Shown in pieces: positions 9,892 through 18,031 of a stretch of DNA of 64,000 nucleotides. Under the pieces are notes generated by a model. It was not told the DNA's origin, searched no databases, and was given only the letters and a program-made list of their open reading frames with translations. Made by a program: the position numbers and the translations under genes. How positions within the stretch are numbered: the stretch's first letter is position 1; the number at the start of each line of letters is the position of its first letter. This DNA comes from SW132 sp038150125 (GTDB taxonomy: Bacteria; Bacteroidota; Rhodothermia; Balneolales; Balneolaceae): assembly GCF_038150125.1 (NCBI RefSeq), contig NZ_JBBVMF010000001.1, forward strand, positions 248,001 through 312,000, given 5' to 3'.

Positions 9892-10318
9892 GTATATGAT
9901 TTGTCGGATTTTAAACTATGATTTGATACCAAATATTGTATCCAAAGGTATAACTGTAAAAGATACAACAGAGATATAGCCCAAAAAAATCTCCCTGCGG
10001 TTAAATTGAGCAATTGTAAATTCGGTGCCCCGCTGCCACATCTTTTGTATATTCAATTATCGTGATCTGATGAGAGTCCATTTGTAGTAATCTGACTTCA
10101 TTTTTTAATATGTAATTTTAATATGTAAAATATGATCACTTAAAGGTTCTAAGGGAAGTGGTAGTTTAATCGGAGTTTGATCAAAATTTATGACTCAAAC
10201 TCTTGTGTCTACTACCCTCGCCCCTCCTCACACTCACACAGGAGTGGAACATAATTTACAGCATATTAGAATTGAACTTGGGTTAGTAATAGTAAATAAC
10301 AGTCAAAAATATTTAGCC
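9892..10318. other. Intergenic region between divergent polA and uspA
   Basis: AT-rich spacer that must hold the divergent promoters of polA and the UspA gene. An open stretch leads into the UspA frame from an ATG at 10190, but its 43 residues do not look like protein of this family. No repeat or RNA gene was recognised. Confidence 0.4.
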
Positions 10319-11155
10319 GTGCAATTCGCCAGTTCTATTGTAGTGCCAACAGACTTTTCAAAAAAGTCAAAAATTGCCATTCGCTATGCCTGCGAAATCG
10401 CCAGCCATACCGGCGGTGAGGTTCACTTTTTGAATGTGATTGAGGAACCATATGACTTTCCGTCCCGGGTGCAGGAAATCCTTAATGCTCAAAAACAGGA
10501 ACAAGAAGAAAAGCTATCAGATATCATTCGGGATCTTCACAAAGTTGATGAATTCCGGATCATAAAAATGAAGGGGGTCGTAAAAACAGGCAAGGTACTT
10601 TCCACCACACGACAGGTTGCCCGGGAACACGACCACGACATGATTGTGATCGGCCTTGGCGGTGAGGCAGATTTCAAGAAAGTACTCTATGGCAGCATAA
10701 CAAACAACCTCCTCATGACCAGCGAGATCCCCGTTCTGGCCATTTCAAAACATATTGATTACAGGGAATTGAAAACCATGCTGTTTGCCACTGATATGAG
10801 AAAACCGGATATCAATTACATTAAAAAAATGCGCGAATTTTGCCTTGATATTGGCGTAAGCCTCAAGCTGATTCATATTGCAAAGAATGTACATGAAATT
10901 GAGACTGAAAAATTAGCACGATTCAATAAGAAGATTAAAAAAATCACCAATAATTCAGCGGCAGAAGTCATTGTTCATCAAGGCCCGTCATTTACAGAGG
11001 GCATCACTGACTACATTGGAAAAGACAATCATACCGTACTTGTAATGACCCGCTATAAGAATAAATTCTGGGAATGGTTTTTATCAAACAGCACTGTCAA
11101 GAGTATCGCTCAAATGGCATCTGTCCCACTTTTGATGTTGCCCGCTGATGTTTGA
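10319..11155 (+). CDS. Tandem universal stress protein (UspA family)
   Basis: Two Usp domains in one chain. The first begins SIVVPTDFSKKSKIAIRYA and carries the ATP-binding G-x-G(9)-S/T-like region DMIVIGLGG...GSITNNLL; the second begins MLFATDMRKPD and ends VLVMTRYKNK...NSTVKSIAQMASVPLLML. Usp proteins are cytosolic stress and nucleotide-binding factors. The frame is open back to an ATG at 10190, but the extra 43 residues (HTHTGVEH...) have no Usp character. I place the start at GTG 10319, which puts the first beta strand four residues in. The start is uncertain; with the upstream ATG the protein is 321 residues. Confidence 0.8.
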   Translation: MQFASSIVVPTDFSKKSKIAIRYACEIASHTGGEVHFLNVIEEPYDFPSRVQEILNAQKQEQEEKLSDIIRDLHKVDEFRIIKMKGVVKTGKVLSTTRQVAREHDHDMIVIGLGGEADFKKVLYGSITNNLLMTSEIPVLAISKHIDYRELKTMLFATDMRKPDINYIKKMREFCLDIGVSLKLIHIAKNVHEIETEKLARFNKKIKKITNNSAAEVIVHQGPSFTEGITDYIGKDNHTVLVMTRYKNKFWEWFLSNSTVKSIAQMASVPLLMLPADV

Positions 11156-11160
11156 ACACA

Positions 11161-11191
11161 GACCTCCAAGGTTTTGGGAACCTTGGAGGTC
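11161..11191. terminator. Hairpin between convergent uspA and nfo
   Basis: GACCTCCAAGG (11161-11171) and CCTTGGAGGTC (11181-11191) form a perfect 11-bp stem with a nine-base loop between the two converging genes. There is no clean T run, so it may be a terminator or a dispersed palindromic repeat. Confidence 0.6.
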
Positions 11192-11219
11192 TTCTCGAAA
11201 TAAAAAAAATAGTAACTAA

Positions 11220-12065
11220 CTACCCTTTCTCTATTGTCTTCAACTTTTCAATCTCTTCTGACCATCGGTCAGTATTTGGAGTTTCCAGGATTAGCGGAAT
11301 ACCATTAAACCGGTCGTCTTTCATGATCATCTCGAAAGGTGTCCAGCCGATGAACCCATCACCGAGACTATCATGACGATCCACATTAGTCCCGCACTCT
11401 TTTTTCGAGTCATTCAGATGCATAGCCATCAGCTTATCAAACCCGACGATCTCGCCAAAACTTTCAAACGTCTCTAAAAAACCTTCTTTGGTTGAAATAT
11501 CATATCCGGCGGCAAAAGCATGAGCGGTATCAATACAAACGCCAACCCTCTCTTTTTGATCCACCTGCTCAATCATTTCAGCCAGATGTTCAAACCGGAA
11601 CCCCATGTTGGTTCCCTGCCCTGCTGTATTTTCAATCACGGCTTTCACAAACTCGGTTTGATCCAGCGCTATATTTATGGATTCAGCATTTCTTGCCAGG
11701 CATTCTTTCTCAGATATTTTACTAAGGTGACTACCCGGATGAAAATTAATCTTCTGAATGCCAAGCTGTTCACAACGCTGAAGTTCAATCAAAAATGCGT
11801 CCCGTGATTTCTTGAGCTTAGCAGTTTCCGGGTGTCCAAGGTTGATCAGGTAACTGTCGTGGGGAATAATGGCATCCATCGAAAAGCCGTGGATTTCGCA
11901 CGCCTCTTTGAATCCCAGTATGTTCTCATCGGTCAGGGGTTTTGAATTCCATTGCCGCTGATTTTTCGTAAACAGAGCAAACCCTGTAGCTCCAATTTCG
12001 TGAGCTCGCAGCGGGGCATTTTCCACCCCGCCTGCTGCACTCACATGCGCACCTATATATTTCAT
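11220..12065 (-). CDS. nfo: Endonuclease IV (AP endonuclease)
   Basis: A 281-residue TIM-barrel zinc endonuclease that cuts 5' to abasic sites. It starts M-K-Y-I-G-A-H-V-S-A-A-G-G-V, the hallmark N-terminus with the first zinc-site histidine. It continues with NFHPGSHL, the E-N-T-A-G-Q-G strand, V-C-I-D-T-A-H-A-F-A-A-G-Y and H-L-N-D-S-K, all metal-ligand motifs of the family, and ends in PLILETPN. Length matches the usual 280-285. It sits close upstream of ppa on the same strand reading direction, with 37 bases between. Confidence 0.96.
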   Translation of the reverse strand: MKYIGAHVSAAGGVENAPLRAHEIGATGFALFTKNQRQWNSKPLTDENILGFKEACEIHGFSMDAIIPHDSYLINLGHPETAKLKKSRDAFLIELQRCEQLGIQKINFHPGSHLSKISEKECLARNAESINIALDQTEFVKAVIENTAGQGTNMGFRFEHLAEMIEQVDQKERVGVCIDTAHAFAAGYDISTKEGFLETFESFGEIVGFDKLMAMHLNDSKKECGTNVDRHDSLGDGFIGWTPFEMIMKDDRFNGIPLILETPNTDRWSEEIEKLKTIEKG

Positions 12066-12102
12066 GCTGAATTATCTTTAAAAATGAGTTTTCTTTGGTG
12101 AG

Positions 12103-12714
12103 TTAATTTCCAAACATATCGTCGTAATCTTCCATCGCGGCCTGGATTACTTTAAATGCTTCCTCTTTGTCATACACCCGCTCAACGTTAACGTCCAGTT
12201 TCTGGCCCGGAATCATTTTGTAGGTTCCAAAATAGTGGCGTAACCGTTCGATAATAATTTCAGGCAGATCCCCGATATCATTCACATCTTTGTAGTACTG
12301 ATCGTTGCTAAGTACAGATATGATTTTATCATCTGCCTCACCTTCATCAATCATATGAAGACCACCTACAACACGGGCCGAAAGAATTACTTCTGAACGG
12401 TCAATCGGGCGTTCACTTAATACGCAGATATCCAGGGGATCACCATCTCCAATATTTGTCTGAGTTGACAGGCCACCCACGCGGTCACCACAATAGGTCC
12501 TTGGTATAAATCCATAGAGTGATGGAGGAAGTGACGAGCTTCGTTGAGGACGATCAACGCGCATGTAGCCCGTTTTCTTATCAACTTCGTATTTAATCGT
12601 GTCAAATGAGGTTATTTCAACAAATGCGTTCACGACATTTGGTACGTCAACGCCAACTTCAAGTCCGTGCCAGGGATGGGGACGCCATCGGTAAAAAGGA
12701 TTGGGAAAATTCAA
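12103..12714 (-). CDS. ppa: Inorganic pyrophosphatase (family I)
   Basis: A 203-residue soluble pyrophosphatase that hydrolyses PPi released by biosynthesis. The active-site set of family I is present: F-V-E-I near residue 31, K-Y-E-V-D-K, Y-G-F-I-P-R-T-Y and the signature D-G-D-P-L-D-I-C-V. The N-terminal NPFYRWRPHPWHGLEVG segment is the longer opening seen in Bacteroidota/plant-type members rather than the E. coli type. The gene lies between prfA and nfo on the same strand. Confidence 0.95.
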   Translation of the reverse strand: MNFPNPFYRWRPHPWHGLEVGVDVPNVVNAFVEITSFDTIKYEVDKKTGYMRVDRPQRSSSLPPSLYGFIPRTYCGDRVGGLSTQTNIGDGDPLDICVLSERPIDRSEVILSARVVGGLHMIDEGEADDKIISVLSNDQYYKDVNDIGDLPEIIIERLRHYFGTYKMIPGQKLDVNVERVYDKEEAFKVIQAAMEDYDDMFGN

Positions 12715-12787
12715 TGTTCTAAGTTTTTTTGGTTAGTTATTTATCCTGTTGTATTACAGAAAGTCCTGCTTCAGCGAAATGCTTTTT

Positions 12788-13867
12788 TTAATTCATAATG
12801 GCGTTCAGTCTTTCCAGATTATCCTGAACCCGAAGCGCTTCAATAACATCGCCGATGTCACCTTTCATGATGTCATCGAGGTTGTAAAGTGTCAAATTTA
12901 TTCTGTGATCTGTGAGGCGCCCCTGCGGATAATTATAGGTTCGAATTTTTGCACTTCTGTCACCCGATGACACCTGGCTTTTACGCTCTGCAGCACGTTC
13001 AGCACGGATCTTCTCCTGCTCAATTTCATAAATTTTCGACCGCAGCATTGTCAGGGCTTTGTCTTTATTTTGATGCTGTGACCGCTCCTGCTGGCACTCT
13101 ACTACTATGCCAGAAGGCTCATGCGTGAGGCGAATTGCTGAATCCGTTTTGTTAACGTGCTGGCCACCCGCTCCGCTCGACCGAAACGTGTCAACCCGTA
13201 TGTCGCTCATATCCAGATTAACCTCTCCAACCTCTTCAATCTCCGGCAGAACTGCGACGGTGGCGGCTGATGTGTGAACCCGCCCTTGCGATTCGGTATC
13301 AGGGACTCGCTGCACGCGATGAACGCCGCTTTCGTATTTCATTTTTCCAAACACTTCGCTTCCGCTAAGCTCAAATACAATTTCTTTGTAACCGCCCATA
13401 TCGCCCTGCTGAACGGAGAGCAAGTCCAGCTTCCATTTCTGGCTGTCTGCATAACGCCGGTACATATCAAACAGGTCACCGGCAAAAATAGCGGCTTCAT
13501 CACCCCCGGTTCCCGACCGTATTTCCACGATACAGTTCTTTGAATCGTCGGGATCTTTGGGAATCAGTTTGTATTTGATCTGCTTTTCCAGGTCTTCAAG
13601 TTCAGCTTTCAGCTCCTGGGTTTCCTGGCGAGCCATTTCGGTAATTTCAGGATCATCATCCATTTCCATCAGCTCTGCGTTGCCTTCAATCTGATGGTTG
13701 ATTTCTCTCCAGCGCTCAAAATCTTCGACTAATTCCTTGAGCTGCGTGTGCTCTTTGGTAAGCTCGGTATACTCTTGCGGACGGTCGTAAATAGATGGAT
13801 CCGCCATCGCCTGGTTGATCTCGTCGTAGCGTTCGCGAATCTGTTCTAACTTTGCTTCTAAATCCAT
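12788..13867 (-). CDS. prfA: Peptide chain release factor 1
   Basis: A 359-residue release factor that reads UAA/UAG. The GGQ peptidyl-hydrolysis motif is at residues 234-236 (SSGAGGQHVNKTDSA). The stop-recognition tripeptide in domain 2 is P-D-T at 189-191, the PxT form of RF1 rather than the SPF of RF2. The frame is open 45 codons further upstream to a TTG at 14002, but the family begins at MDLEAKLEQI, so I use the ATG ending at 13867. The start faces purK, which is divergently transcribed. Confidence 0.96.
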   Translation of the reverse strand: MDLEAKLEQIRERYDEINQAMADPSIYDRPQEYTELTKEHTQLKELVEDFERWREINHQIEGNAELMEMDDDPEITEMARQETQELKAELEDLEKQIKYKLIPKDPDDSKNCIVEIRSGTGGDEAAIFAGDLFDMYRRYADSQKWKLDLLSVQQGDMGGYKEIVFELSGSEVFGKMKYESGVHRVQRVPDTESQGRVHTSAATVAVLPEIEEVGEVNLDMSDIRVDTFRSSGAGGQHVNKTDSAIRLTHEPSGIVVECQQERSQHQNKDKALTMLRSKIYEIEQEKIRAERAAERKSQVSSGDRSAKIRTYNYPQGRLTDHRINLTLYNLDDIMKGDIGDVIEALRVQDNLERLNAIMN

Positions 13868-14019
13868 GGTATAAAATCTGTAATCTTTTGCAGTTTTAAA
13901 TATATCGATTTTTTTGGCTTGATATGAATCGAATCCAACATCAAATTTAGATGATAGTTTTGTACCTTCAGAGTGTTTATTGATATCAAATTTTTCCAAC
14001 AAATAACGATTCTAAGTCG

Positions 14020-15180
14020 ATGCAACAAAGTTTAGAAAAAGGATTCACACTTGGTTTTTTAGGCGCCGGACAACTCGCGCGGATGTCCGCTATCCAAGCA
14101 TTTCGTTACGGTATGCAGATTGCCTCTTTTTCCGACCGGAGCGAAACGGAGCCTCTCGAATGCATGACGCCATCCATCTACAAAGGCAGTTTTGACGACA
14201 CCGATTCGATGATTGACTTTGCGAATAGCTGCGACGTCATTACTCTTGAAAATGAGTTTATAGATTCCTCAGTACTGTTTGAGTTACGCGAACGAACCGG
14301 GACCCCCATCTATCCATCGCCCGAAACGTTTGAGCTGATCGAAAACAAGGAGATTGAAAAAATCACCTTTGAGGATGCGGGCATTCCGGTCACGCCAAGC
14401 CGAATTGTGCGTTCACCAAACGATATCGAATCATTTGCTAATGACCACGGCTGGCCGGTGATGCTGAAATCCTCGAAAGGCGGTTACGATGGCTATGGAA
14501 ACAGGACTGTAAAAAAAGCCGGTGATGCACAGGCAGCGTTTGACGAGCTCGGCGGCTCTGACGGACGTGACATTTTAGCGGAATCGTTTGTCGATTTCAC
14601 GCATGAACTTGCCGTGCAGGTGGCCCGATCAAAAAATGGCGACACGGTGGTGTATCCCTGTGTGGAAACCGTTCAGGAAGATCACATTTGCGTGGCTGTA
14701 AAAGCCCCGGCACAGATCAATCCGGTACTTGCCAAAGAAGCACAGCGCCTTGCCAAACTGGCCGTGGAATCCATTAACGGCGTAGGTATTTTTGCTTTCG
14801 AATTTTTCCTGACGACCGATGGCCAGATTTTATTGAACGAGACCGCCCCGCGGCCGCATAATTCGGGACACTACTCTATTGAAGGCTGCATCACCTCGCA
14901 GTTTGAAAACCACGTTCGGGCAGTGACAGGTTTACCACTTGGCGCTACTGATCTTATCAAACCTTCTGTTGTGATGATCAACCTACTGGGAACTCATAAA
15001 CGCACCGCAAGAGTTGATTTTGCTGAGGACGCTATGAAACAACATAACGGACACCTTCATATTTATGGCAAGAGTGACAGCAAACCGGGCCGAAAAATGG
15101 CACATTATACATTGCTTGGTGACGACCAGGATGAACTTTATGAAAAAGCAATTAAAGCCACGCTGAATATTCAGATTTAA
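14020..15180 (+). CDS. purK: 5-(carboxyamino)imidazole ribonucleotide synthase
   Basis: A 386-residue ATP-grasp enzyme that carboxylates AIR to N5-CAIR in purine synthesis. It opens with G-F-L-G-A-G-Q-L-A-R-M and has the ATP-grasp segments P-V-M-L-K-S-S-K-G-G-Y-D-G-Y-G-N and F-E-F-F-L-T-T-D-G-Q-I-L-L-N-E-T-A-P-R-P-H-N-S-G-H, all diagnostic for PurK. Its partner purE follows 276 bases downstream on the same strand, across a palindromic repeat element. Confidence 0.96.
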   Translation: MQQSLEKGFTLGFLGAGQLARMSAIQAFRYGMQIASFSDRSETEPLECMTPSIYKGSFDDTDSMIDFANSCDVITLENEFIDSSVLFELRERTGTPIYPSPETFELIENKEIEKITFEDAGIPVTPSRIVRSPNDIESFANDHGWPVMLKSSKGGYDGYGNRTVKKAGDAQAAFDELGGSDGRDILAESFVDFTHELAVQVARSKNGDTVVYPCVETVQEDHICVAVKAPAQINPVLAKEAQRLAKLAVESINGVGIFAFEFFLTTDGQILLNETAPRPHNSGHYSIEGCITSQFENHVRAVTGLPLGATDLIKPSVVMINLLGTHKRTARVDFAEDAMKQHNGHLHIYGKSDSKPGRKMAHYTLLGDDQDELYEKAIKATLNIQI

Positions 15181-15229
15181 ACTTTACAGTAGTATGGTAT
15201 AAGATGTAATTCACCGTTTGTCAAGGAAA

Positions 15230-15357
15230 TTTCCCCTCCTTCTCAAGGAGGGGATTAAGGGGTGGTTGAAGTACCTATTATTCGATATCATAATCATAAA
15301 TTTAGAAAAGACTTAGTCTGACCACCCCCAGCCCCTCCTTCAAAAGGAGGGGAGAAA
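15230..15357. repeat. CCCCTCC-type palindromic repeat, copy 1
   Basis: A 128-bp element between purK and purE. The left arm TTTCCCCTCCTTCTCAAGGAGGGG and following GGGGTGG are mirrored on the right by CCACCCCCAGCCCCTCC...GGAGGGGAGAAA. Each arm is itself a hairpin (CCCCTCC/GGAGGGG). Related elements occur at 22467, 25916, 47953, 51512 and 55698. It may disturb or tune cotranscription of purK and purE. Confidence 0.75.
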
Positions 15358-15456
15358 TCATCCATTACCCAATTTTTAACTGAAATTTTATAATTGTCAC
15401 AAAATCAGTTTAGATCAAAAACCTATTTATAACTTACAATCAAACCACAAAATCAC

Positions 15457-15945
15457 GTGACTAAAAAACCTATCATTGGCCTTGTCATGGGCAGCGACAG
15501 CGACTGGTCAACCATGAAAGAAGCTGCTGACATACTCGATCATTTTAATATTCCGTATGAAAAAAAGGTTGTTTCCGCCCACCGCACACCCGATCTGATG
15601 GCTCAATACGGGAAACAGGCCCGGGATCGAGGCTTAAGCGTCATCATAGCAGGGGCCGGCGGAGCGGCTCATCTTCCCGGCATGCTGGCAGCCTACACCA
15701 CGCTTCCCGTCATTGGCGTACCGGTAAAAACGTCAGCCCTTGGCGGAGTGGACAGCCTCTACTCTATTGTTCAAATGCCAAATGGAGTACCGGTTGCAAC
15801 GGTAGCAATTGGTAAGGCAAAAAACGCAGGACTGTTGGCAGCCAGGATTTTGTCTACCTCAGATAAGTCTATCACTGCAAAACTTGCGGAATATCATGCA
15901 TCCATGGCTGAGGAGTCACTCAAAAAAACCGAAAATCTTACCTGA
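15457..15945 (+). CDS. purE: N5-carboxyaminoimidazole ribonucleotide mutase
   Basis: A 162-residue class I PurE that converts N5-CAIR to CAIR, the step after PurK. G-S-D-S-D-W-S-T-M at the N-terminus binds the phosphate, S-A-H-R-T-P carries the catalytic histidine, and G-A-G-G-A-A-H-L-P-G-M is the conserved glycine loop. The start is GTG at 15457, five residues before the first strand; there is no nearer ATG. purK lies upstream. Confidence 0.96.
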   Translation: MTKKPIIGLVMGSDSDWSTMKEAADILDHFNIPYEKKVVSAHRTPDLMAQYGKQARDRGLSVIIAGAGGAAHLPGMLAAYTTLPVIGVPVKTSALGGVDSLYSIVQMPNGVPVATVAIGKAKNAGLLAARILSTSDKSITAKLAEYHASMAEESLKKTENLT

Positions 15946-15960
15946 ACCTGAGGTCATCCT

Positions 15961-16758
15961 TTGAATAGAAAGACCGCCATCATCATTGTTATTTGCCTGA
16001 TTGGATTCATTTCAATGCGTGTTTATATCGCACTGAATGTGCCGGGCGGGGGCTCCGAGAACGAGCAGACATCGCTCAACTTCCCTTTGGGTCTGCCCTC
16101 GGTGTTCACAGGTACGCTGCCATGCGCAAGCTGCCCCGGCATCGATACCCACTTATTGGTCGATTCAACCGGTTTCAGAGAGGTGAACCGGTATATTGGA
16201 GAGGAAGATGGACTCTTTGCCACCTATGGAACGTGGGAGACATCAGCCGACTCCCTGTTTCTGAATAGTGATGGCGGCAGCTACAAAACCTACTTGATGG
16301 AAAACGATACGCTGCGTATGCTTGATCAGAATGGCAACAAAATAGAAGGCGATCTTGAGGAAAACTATCTGCTCACCTATTCAGACATGGAAAACCAAAT
16401 TCGAAAACGACATGAGGAACTTCGGCAAAGGGGATTCAAATTTATCGCTGCCGGAAATGAACCCTTTTGGTCGGTCCGTGTTACAGATAAAGATTATGTG
16501 ATCTATGAAACACCGCAGACACGAAAAAGCGGTGAACTTGATCAGAGAACGTTTGATACATCATCTACAGAATTAAATGCGCTGTTTGGAAGCGGTGAAA
16601 CTCTTGAGCTTGATATCAACGATGAATTTTGCCAGGATTCCATGAGTGGATTTCTGTTTACTCATACTGTGACGCTTCAGTTTGAGGGAGATGAACAGAG
16701 AGGCTGCGGACGGTTTTTGAATGAGGTTCTGTCCGCCAAGACTACTGAGACAGAGTGA
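15961..16758 (+). CDS. NlpE-like envelope protein fused to a COG3650-type domain
   Basis: A 265-residue protein anchored by an N-terminal hydrophobic helix (residues ~6-26). Residues ~48-135 match the N-terminal NlpE domain (F-x-G-x-L-P-C-A-S-C-P-G-I-D-T-x-L), whose CxxC-type motif is linked to copper/envelope stress sensing. Residues ~145-260 have G-N-E-P-F-W-S-V and paired cysteines in EFCQDSMSG...GCGRF, as in COG3650/lipocalin-like secreted proteins. The start is TTG at 15961, 15 bases after purE, which keeps the membrane helix. No lipobox cysteine is seen, so it is probably a signal-anchored rather than lipidated form. Confidence 0.75.
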   Translation: MNRKTAIIIVICLIGFISMRVYIALNVPGGGSENEQTSLNFPLGLPSVFTGTLPCASCPGIDTHLLVDSTGFREVNRYIGEEDGLFATYGTWETSADSLFLNSDGGSYKTYLMENDTLRMLDQNGNKIEGDLEENYLLTYSDMENQIRKRHEELRQRGFKFIAAGNEPFWSVRVTDKDYVIYETPQTRKSGELDQRTFDTSSTELNALFGSGETLELDINDEFCQDSMSGFLFTHTVTLQFEGDEQRGCGRFLNEVLSAKTTETE

Positions 16759-16808
16759 TAATTAAGTATAGGAGTGTCCTCCTTTCCAACCCAAAGGATC
16801 GGGAAATT

Positions 16809-17206
16809 GGTTCTACCGGAAAGTTTGTGGGTACATGTTATAATCCTATGCATAGTCTGATTAAGTCAGATGAGTTATTCAGAAGGTTAAACCAGTTTAT
16901 CTGAGAACAAAACATGTTGCTTTTACAGATTCTTCACAAAACGGAAAATCACCGTTTTATTCAGAATGACAATGATTCGTCTTAGGGTCTTGGGCGGCGT
17001 GACGACACGATGATATTGAATAGAACGAATGCGCCCACGCCGCCCGCGTGCTAAACATTGAGCCCGTCATCCTGATCGAGCCATTGCAGTTAATGGCGTA
17101 GAGAAGGATCTGCAAAAGCAATGGCCTATGATTGGAAATTTTTGAGCATGGTCTAAGAGATTATTCACATATTTTTGCAATCACCCACAAACTTTCTGGT
17201 AAAACC
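16809..17206 (+). mobile_element. 398-bp non-autonomous fold-back element, copy 1
   Basis: Non-coding element with terminal inverted repeats: left GGTTCTACCGGAAAGTTTGT, right end reading GGTTTTACCAGAAAGTTTGT on the other strand. GGGAAATT flanks it on both sides (16801-16808 and 17207-17214), an 8-bp target duplication. The interior is one long imperfect palindrome centred on GGGCGGCGTG (16992-17001) and CACGCCGCCC (17036-17045). Copies 2 and 3 lie at 41220-41617 and 52603-52997. It sits between the converging NlpE-like and HAD genes. Confidence 0.88.
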
Positions 17207-17269
17207 GGGAAATTAAATCACTTATTATCAAAAGCCCTGATTTCTTACCCCAAAGCACTCATCTACCCC

Positions 17270-18019
17270 CTACCCGTTCTGATCACGATTATATGCAATC
17301 ACGCGCCTATACGCTTCAAGAACAGCCTCTGTCGCTTCAAACGGGAGTTCTGTCGCCAGGTCTTTAGCCACTTTCCGTGCATTAGAGGGTGCAAACGGCA
17401 TCTTCACTTCTTTCAGCGCAACTGCATCTCCACCGGTATCGCCGATGTACGCCATTTCATTCAGGCCGACATTCAATGACTTACCCAGAAGTTTAAGTCC
17501 CTGGAGTTTATTATTGCCCGGCATCAGTATGTTGATAGAAATCTCCGTGGTATGAATTTCGAGATTCGGATCAATTTCAGGAATTCGTTGCAGCGCGAGT
17601 TCATGAATTTCATCTATCACCGATTCGTCGGGACAGACAATCCCGGCATCCATCATTTTTGTGAATTCAAGGATCGCATTCGGATAGTTCGGAAGGATGT
17701 CATGAATAATCCAGTTTCTCGCTTCTTTGATGGGAGCCAGCGTCTCTTCATGATCATCGAGGGCGGTTTCAATCCGGTTTCCGTCCCAGTGATAAAGCCC
17801 TGCACTTTCAAAAACAAACGGGTGGCGAATATTCAGCCATTGGCCCACGGCCTCCGCATACGGAAACGGCCGACCGGTGCATATTGTGATGGGTGGAATC
17901 GTTGAATCATCCCCGCTTTGCTCGTTGAGCTCGCGAATGGAATTTACAGCGCTCCATGTGGGTGTCTTGAAGGGAAACGAAATACAACCGTCCAGATCGG
18001 TGACAAATAGTTTAATCAT
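17270..18019 (-). CDS. HAD-superfamily phosphatase (Cof/phosphoglycolate-phosphatase-like)
   Basis: A 249-residue cytosolic HAD hydrolase. Motif I is D-L-D-G-C at residues 8-12 (the usual T/V replaced by C at the end), motif II T-G-R, and motif IV G-D-T-G-G-D at ~193. A cap of about 100 residues lies between motif II and motif IV, as in type IIB/Cof members. The substrate cannot be told from sequence; sugar phosphates or phosphoglycolate are typical. It starts 12 bases after the VWA gene, so the two are probably cotranscribed. Confidence 0.82.
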   Translation of the reverse strand: MIKLFVTDLDGCISFPFKTPTWSAVNSIRELNEQSGDDSTIPPITICTGRPFPYAEAVGQWLNIRHPFVFESAGLYHWDGNRIETALDDHEETLAPIKEARNWIIHDILPNYPNAILEFTKMMDAGIVCPDESVIDEIHELALQRIPEIDPNLEIHTTEISINILMPGNNKLQGLKLLGKSLNVGLNEMAYIGDTGGDAVALKEVKMPFAPSNARKVAKDLATELPFEATEAVLEAYRRVIAYNRDQNG

Positions 18020-18031
18020 TCGTAAAGTTTA

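Noticed and set aside
10190..10318. N-terminal extension of the UspA protein from an ATG at 10190
   Set aside because: The 43 extra residues are unlike any Usp N-terminus; the GTG at 10319 fits the family fold.
13868..14002. 45-residue extension of release factor 1 from a TTG
   Set aside because: RF1 proteins begin at the MDLEAKLEQI-like segment; the extension lies in the promoter region shared with purK.
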